A DNA stretch of 64,000 nucleotides from Cristatella mucedo. Its lineage: Eukaryota > Bryozoa > Phylactolaemata > Cristatellidae. The stretch covers positions 3,006,001 through 3,070,000 of the forward strand of contig WPIO01000048.1 in the NCBI GenBank assembly GCA_009760855.2, given 5' to 3'. Made by a program: the position numbers and the translations under genes. Position 1 is the first letter of the stretch. Each line of letters opens with the position of its first letter. This document shows positions 59,801 to 64,000 of the stretch, one piece after another. Below the pieces are notes generated by a model. It ran no database searches. It saw only the letters and a program-made list of their open reading frames with translations, and had not been told where the DNA came from.

Positions 59801-60889
59801 ATTAATATGTTTCCCGGAGGCATGCCACGGCAATTTCGATCGTCAAGCCACTGAGGTTTGCCTCTTTCTGCAACAGTGGTGGGTTTGAGCCCTTCAGCAG
59901 GTGATCCCTGATTGCACACTGCAAGCGGGTTGACTGCTAAGGCTGTTCTGCCAATATATTAACGCGTTTGTTATATTAGCCTACCACACTACCGAAGCTC
60001 AGTCAAGACAGCAATTTAATCGAGAGACAAGTATGCACGAACACATGTGCACACATTCATATAGGAACATGGGTAAGCTGCTGCAGCTATTGAGCAACCT
60101 AGTTGGCATTTCCAAACACAGAAGCTTTGCATATGATGTTGAAGAGCTGAAAAGTAGCACTATCTTAGGAAGTGACAGTTAGAGAACAATATCCAACATG
60201 ACGACAAAATTGCAGAAACATCTGATGAAGTAGGGAATGGAAACGAACAGAGAACTCCCAACATTGCACAGCAGAAGACGAAACAGAACAAGAGAAGGAA
60301 AAGGCAGCCCTAAGTGCTGCAGATCGGAACAGAAGCAGACCTGCCAACACTGCATGCCAAAAGGTTTGCGAGAGCTGCACAGCCTTCGGCCGACACCTGT
60401 CACGAAGGCATGTGGTAACCAATTAATGCTGACGAAAGCATTGAAGAAAGATGATGTCATTACCGTGTATTTGTCGTGGGAGCACGGTACGTCCACCTGC
60501 CTGAACAGCTGACCAGTGTATCATCAAATCACTTGCACAACATCACCTGATGACGGAATACTCGAACCCACGATGCCTACAGATATGAGCAGCAGTGATC
60601 ATCGAACGGACCGAGTTAAGACTATGCAAGTTGGTGAGAAAAAATGTGTTCGGAATGATGTCAAACGATCTTCCGCAAAATATAGCGGCACAGAAATTTC
60701 TATATATGTGCCGTCACCCTTCCGGGAACGGCACCGCCAATCGACGAACGACGAAACTGGAGCTACTGCTCGGCATAGCGCGGCAGTGAGAGCTACGAAG
60801 GAGGGAGATTAGATAAATTTATTGAGTGAAGGTTTCATTTGGTTGGTTTACGTAGAAATTAGCATTTCACCCAGCATGCTCGTCGATTT
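59801..60889. other. Intergenic between the divergent genes, unassigned
   Basis: 59860-59970 may be an old tRNA-SINE (GGTGGGTTTGAGCCC near 59878). 60230-60350 is purine-rich. No exon can be supported. Confidence 0.3.
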
Positions 60890-62060
60890 ATCTACGGCGT
60901 GCGAAACGCTCCGGCCCGCGCAGCGATGTGAGAAGAGCAGCTGCCGCGGCCTCGATCACCGGCGTATTCTTGCGCGAGGCTCGCGGCTCATCTAATGACT
61001 CACACGCATGACTAACAATAAAATTGAGCACAGCCCAAGCGAGCGCGACGGTATGCGGATCGCGAACTCCTTCGGCCACAAGCTATCCGAAGCGAAGCGA
61101 CTGACGACAGACGAGCCGCCGTTATAATCGCAGAATTTCGCAAGCACCAGACTGAAATTGATGTCTCGCTCTGTTTCCGATGAAAAGAGCCGCTCACTGC
61201 GGCGCGAACCCCTTCGCAGCGGCGGCAGCAATGGGGAGGGGAGGAGGCGACGTGGCGCTACGACCGCTGACCGACGAGCCTCTCGTCGACGCACGCCAAG
61301 ACGCTCGTGCCATTAGGCACCGGCTAACCGCAGGAATTTACTTCCCGGCGCGCGCTCTTCAAACAACATACTTCTGTTACCGATAAAACCACGCATACCT
61401 GCTAGAGCCTAATCACTTGTGCGAATACGTATTATGCGGACAGGCAGAATATTCGCAGAAGGCGGGTGCCTCGACCTTCGCGCGATGACTACGCCCCCAG
61501 CCCCGTGGGACCCGGAAAATCAACCATATTTGACTAGCAACGGCATCATGGGAAACATTCGATCTCACTGGATACGGTTTTAAATTGGCTGACGCTGGGC
61601 GGAGTCAGAGTACGCGGTGCCACCCGAGAATTTTCTACTTTTATACATCAGAGACGGTTATGCTTGACGCTGCTACCTTTGTCCAGAAGCCGGAGTAACG
61701 CCGCGATCGAGGACCGTAGTGGCTTATGTGGGGCTTATGTGACGTCACCCTAAGAGCCCGAATATTAAACCGCCGTGCTTCTCTAGCTTCTCGCAACATG
61801 CGTGGAAATACTCGTCACTGACTGACCGATGGACCGTCGCGTATTGGAGGTGGGTCAACGAACAATTCGCGTATAATTTTTGCTGCAAATAATGCCACCC
61901 GCTCGTGTTGTTACGGCGTACGGACGGCTTTTATTTACGAGATGCAGTGCCCCCGTGACCCTTACCCCATCCCCCCCACGCCGCCTCCCTGCTTAGTAAT
62001 GACATGCTCTAATGGCTAGCCTTCGCCCGCTGCAGCTCGGCCCTCATAGCGGTAAGCGTG
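60890..62060. promoter_or_regulatory. CpG-rich divergent promoter region
   Basis: CpG density rises visibly here (many CGC/GCG/CGA clusters, e.g. 60895-61300) against a CpG-poorer background. It covers the ARID5-like start and lies upstream of the E-NTPDase. Presumably it holds the ARID5-like promoter and possibly the E-NTPDase first non-coding exon. No TATA box can be assigned confidently. Promoter role is inferred from composition and position only. Confidence 0.5.
61740..61747. promoter_or_regulatory. Perfect CRE palindrome TGACGTCA
   Basis: Canonical CREB/ATF site, 265 bp upstream of the ARID5-like ATG and inside the CpG-rich stretch. It follows two copies of GGCTTATGTG (61721-61730 and 61732-61741). 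A perfect CRE in CpG-rich promoter DNA is often functional, but binding is not shown. Confidence 0.4.
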
Positions 62061-62290
62061 GGCCTTACTCTTTCTACAAGTCGTTCAAGTACAGAGATAA
62101 TGGCGTGTGGAGGACTGTTACTACGGACCAGTTTTTCTTCGTTAATATATCCATGAGCACGCCGTTATGTATTGGCGAAATGCAGCTACTATGGACTGTG
62201 AGAAATAACGTCAGCGACCCGCTATCAAGCCTGAGGTTGTACTTCCTACCGGAACAGCTTCCCGAGGGGAGGCAGCATTACCACGGCGAG
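62012..62290 (+). CDS. ARID5A/B-like protein, first coding exon (partial gene)
   Basis: 93 codons from ATG to a GAG|GTAATT donor (phase 0). An in-frame TGA lies 12 nt upstream, so this start is secure. It begins MASLRPLQLG. Residues 17-30 (GPYSFYKSFKYRDN) and 59-93 (LLW..R..... then LYFLPEQLPEGRQHYHGE) match the N-terminal BAH-like region of vertebrate ARID5B, where human has GPY.FYKAF, a QLLWE element and LYFLPEDTPQGR..HGE. ARID5 proteins are chromatin/DNA-binding regulators with an ARID domain further on; that domain lies beyond the window. Orientation is divergent from the E-NTPDase. ARID5A versus ARID5B cannot be decided. Confidence 0.85.
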
Positions 62291-64000
62291 GTAATTCACT
62301 GCGTCGCTTGAAGGCCTTAGTACTTTTTGTGGTCCGGTGAGTTTACCTTTGTCGATTGCCTAAATAGATTGAACGGAGAATCACTATTGATTTACACGGC
62401 CGGCTAGACAATAGCCGTCGCAGGGAAGTTTGCACTTCTAGATTGCGTGAATGGGACATTTTTAAATAGATCGTTAGTTGTGTTCAAGAGTGCGACGACC
62501 GATTACTGTTCGGCCGTGCAGCACCAAAGAGCTTCCCCGAGTGCCAGCGATTTATCATCGGTGCTGTCTTATATTAGTCTTTCGATTCGTAATCGTTCGC
62601 CAGCCCGTCGCGTACTGCACAGCCGCTGGCCTTGTAGGCTTTTTGTCCGTGTGTGAGCCGTTTTGCTTGCTCTCACATTTTATCACCATTCTGTATGTTA
62701 ACCTAAATGGTCGGCAGCACATGGCTGATGTATGTGTGCTGCGTCCGAGTGGCTGGTCAATCGATTGCTTCTACCAATCTGTGCGGCCGTGATGTGACCA
62801 GCTGTGCAGCTGTAGACTGAAGCTTCCCCCTCTCTCAAATCATTTTAACAACCGCTGGTGATGATGCTTATGCTCGTCGTAGCCAGCATGTTGAGAACGA
62901 CTGGTTCACCTCCAGATACTGTCGGGAGTTGTTTGCCACTTACAGTGTTCTCCTATAAAGAAAATAATTAAGTTCTGGTATGCACTCTTGCTGTTCTTGT
63001 ATACCGTATGAGACTGTTAGTAGTGCTAGCAGCTACTAGGGTATCGAGGACTCGATCGCTGTTCGAGATTTATTGACACTTGCTTTTAAGGGCTATTTGT
63101 CAGCTGAGAGTCGGTTGGTTGCTGCTGGCAGCAATTCTTGTTCAAAGCCATTATGCCAGCTGTAAGTGCTGGCTTGGTTCGTGGGCATTATCAACCAGCA
63201 GTCTCTAGGGGATTAGTGCTGTTGCTATTCAAAGTACATTGCATGTCTGATGGTGGGTAAGAGAAAAGGATCAGGTTAGACCACGGGTCCTCTCCGGCCC
63301 CCTGGTCCAGAAATCTCTTCTGAGCTTCCTCATCCACTGGACAGGATGACCTGCTGCGGTTTATTGCTGCTGTAGTGGGCCCACTTGACAGGTAACGATC
63401 TGGCTGCAGGGTTTTTTTTGCCTGTGGACGGCTACAGCCAGTAACCGATTTTAAGCTTTGCTCCTCAGAAACTCCCCTGACCTACCCCCACCACCTGAGG
63501 TGAACAGCAGGGTCTTGACTAGCCATCAGTTAACAACGGTCTCAAGCTCTTTTTAGCAGCTGTTCCAAAACTTTATCAGCACTATGGTTGCCTATGCATG
63601 AGGATGATTGCTTACAAAGAGGAAGACTTAGAGCTCATATTTTCCTTTATTTACTGCTATGGCTGTGGCTTTTTTTTTACCTTGGTCCTGGCAGAGGGAC
63701 TTGCCGACTTGAGGCTGTGCCTAGACCCCACTCTTTTCTCTGCATTTGATGGCAGTGGCATCGTGTTGGTTTTCACCGAATAGGAGACAGGGATGCACTG
63801 CTGGACCTGGTGCAAATGTTTACCATCTGACCGTGACAAAGCAAAAGTTACAGTTGCATCAACATGCGCCTCGACCGTAGATGGCACGCATTCTTGCAAG
63901 CAGTGTACACCTCGAAGGGTGGTTCGCACTTGTAGATGCTGTGCACTATTCTTGTTAGATTTTTGTTGGGCCCAGCTGTTTTAGCTCTCCGATCTGTGCG
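62291..64000 (+). other. ARID5-like intron 1 (start); no second exon seen
   Basis: Follows the exon-1 donor. I see no segment matching the expected continuation of the domain, and no recognised repeat. The ORFs around 63598-63929 run on both strands and look incidental. Confidence 0.5.

Noticed and set aside
60237-60812. Plus-strand frames of about 90-98 codons between the host genes
   Set aside because: No recognisable domain and purine-rich composition; no splice or start evidence.

Overview
This is metazoan nuclear DNA. Coding exons are short and far apart with canonical GT/AG introns, most of the sequence is retrotransposon debris and microsatellites, and two animal genes can be read. 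Nothing fixes the species. The mix of L2-clade LINEs, tRNA-derived SINEs, hAT and Tc1/mariner relics and large introns suggests an invertebrate bilaterian. A SPIN-type hAT element fits that (I recall SPIN being reported from tetrapods, a triatomine bug and a pond snail), but the taxon stays open.

Host genes. (1) A complete CD39-like ecto-nucleoside triphosphate diphosphohydrolase (E-NTPDase) lies on the minus strand, with ten coding exons from 59109 (ATG) down to 24663 (TGA). All splice phases agree and they give a 501-residue protein with an N-terminal and a C-terminal membrane anchor and all five apyrase conserved regions. (2) The first coding exon of an ARID5A/B-like chromatin protein lies on the plus strand at 62012-62290 and continues beyond the window. 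The two genes are divergent. The interval between them ends in a CpG-rich stretch (about 60890-62060) holding a perfect CRE (TGACGTCA at 61740), which is the likely shared or back-to-back promoter region.

Layout. 1-23.4 kb: intergenic DNA dominated by decayed L2-like LINEs (largest at 1-2660, 5166-6850, 11390-12385, 21478-22400), a second LINE family with an (ATTAC)n tail, tRNA-SINEs and DNA-transposon relics; no host gene recognised. 23.4-59.1 kb: the E-NTPDase gene, its introns filled with the same repeats plus very long GT, GA/CT and GGGA simple repeats. 59.1-62.0 kb: intergenic/promoter. 62.0-64.0 kb: ARID5-like exon 1 and the start of its first intron.

The mobile-element layer is informative. 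The tRNA-SINE ends in the same stem-loop tail (AGCGCC...GGCGCT) as the L2-like LINE, which implies that the LINE machinery mobilised it. A 172-bp SPIN-like hAT MITE with a perfect 8-bp target duplication sits inside an L2 copy at 56105-56276. A 67-bp block is repeated exactly at 36367 and 48967 and, at the first site, abuts the 5' truncation point of a LINE. I saw no CRISPR, operon or bacterial feature, and no intact retrotransposon or transposase.
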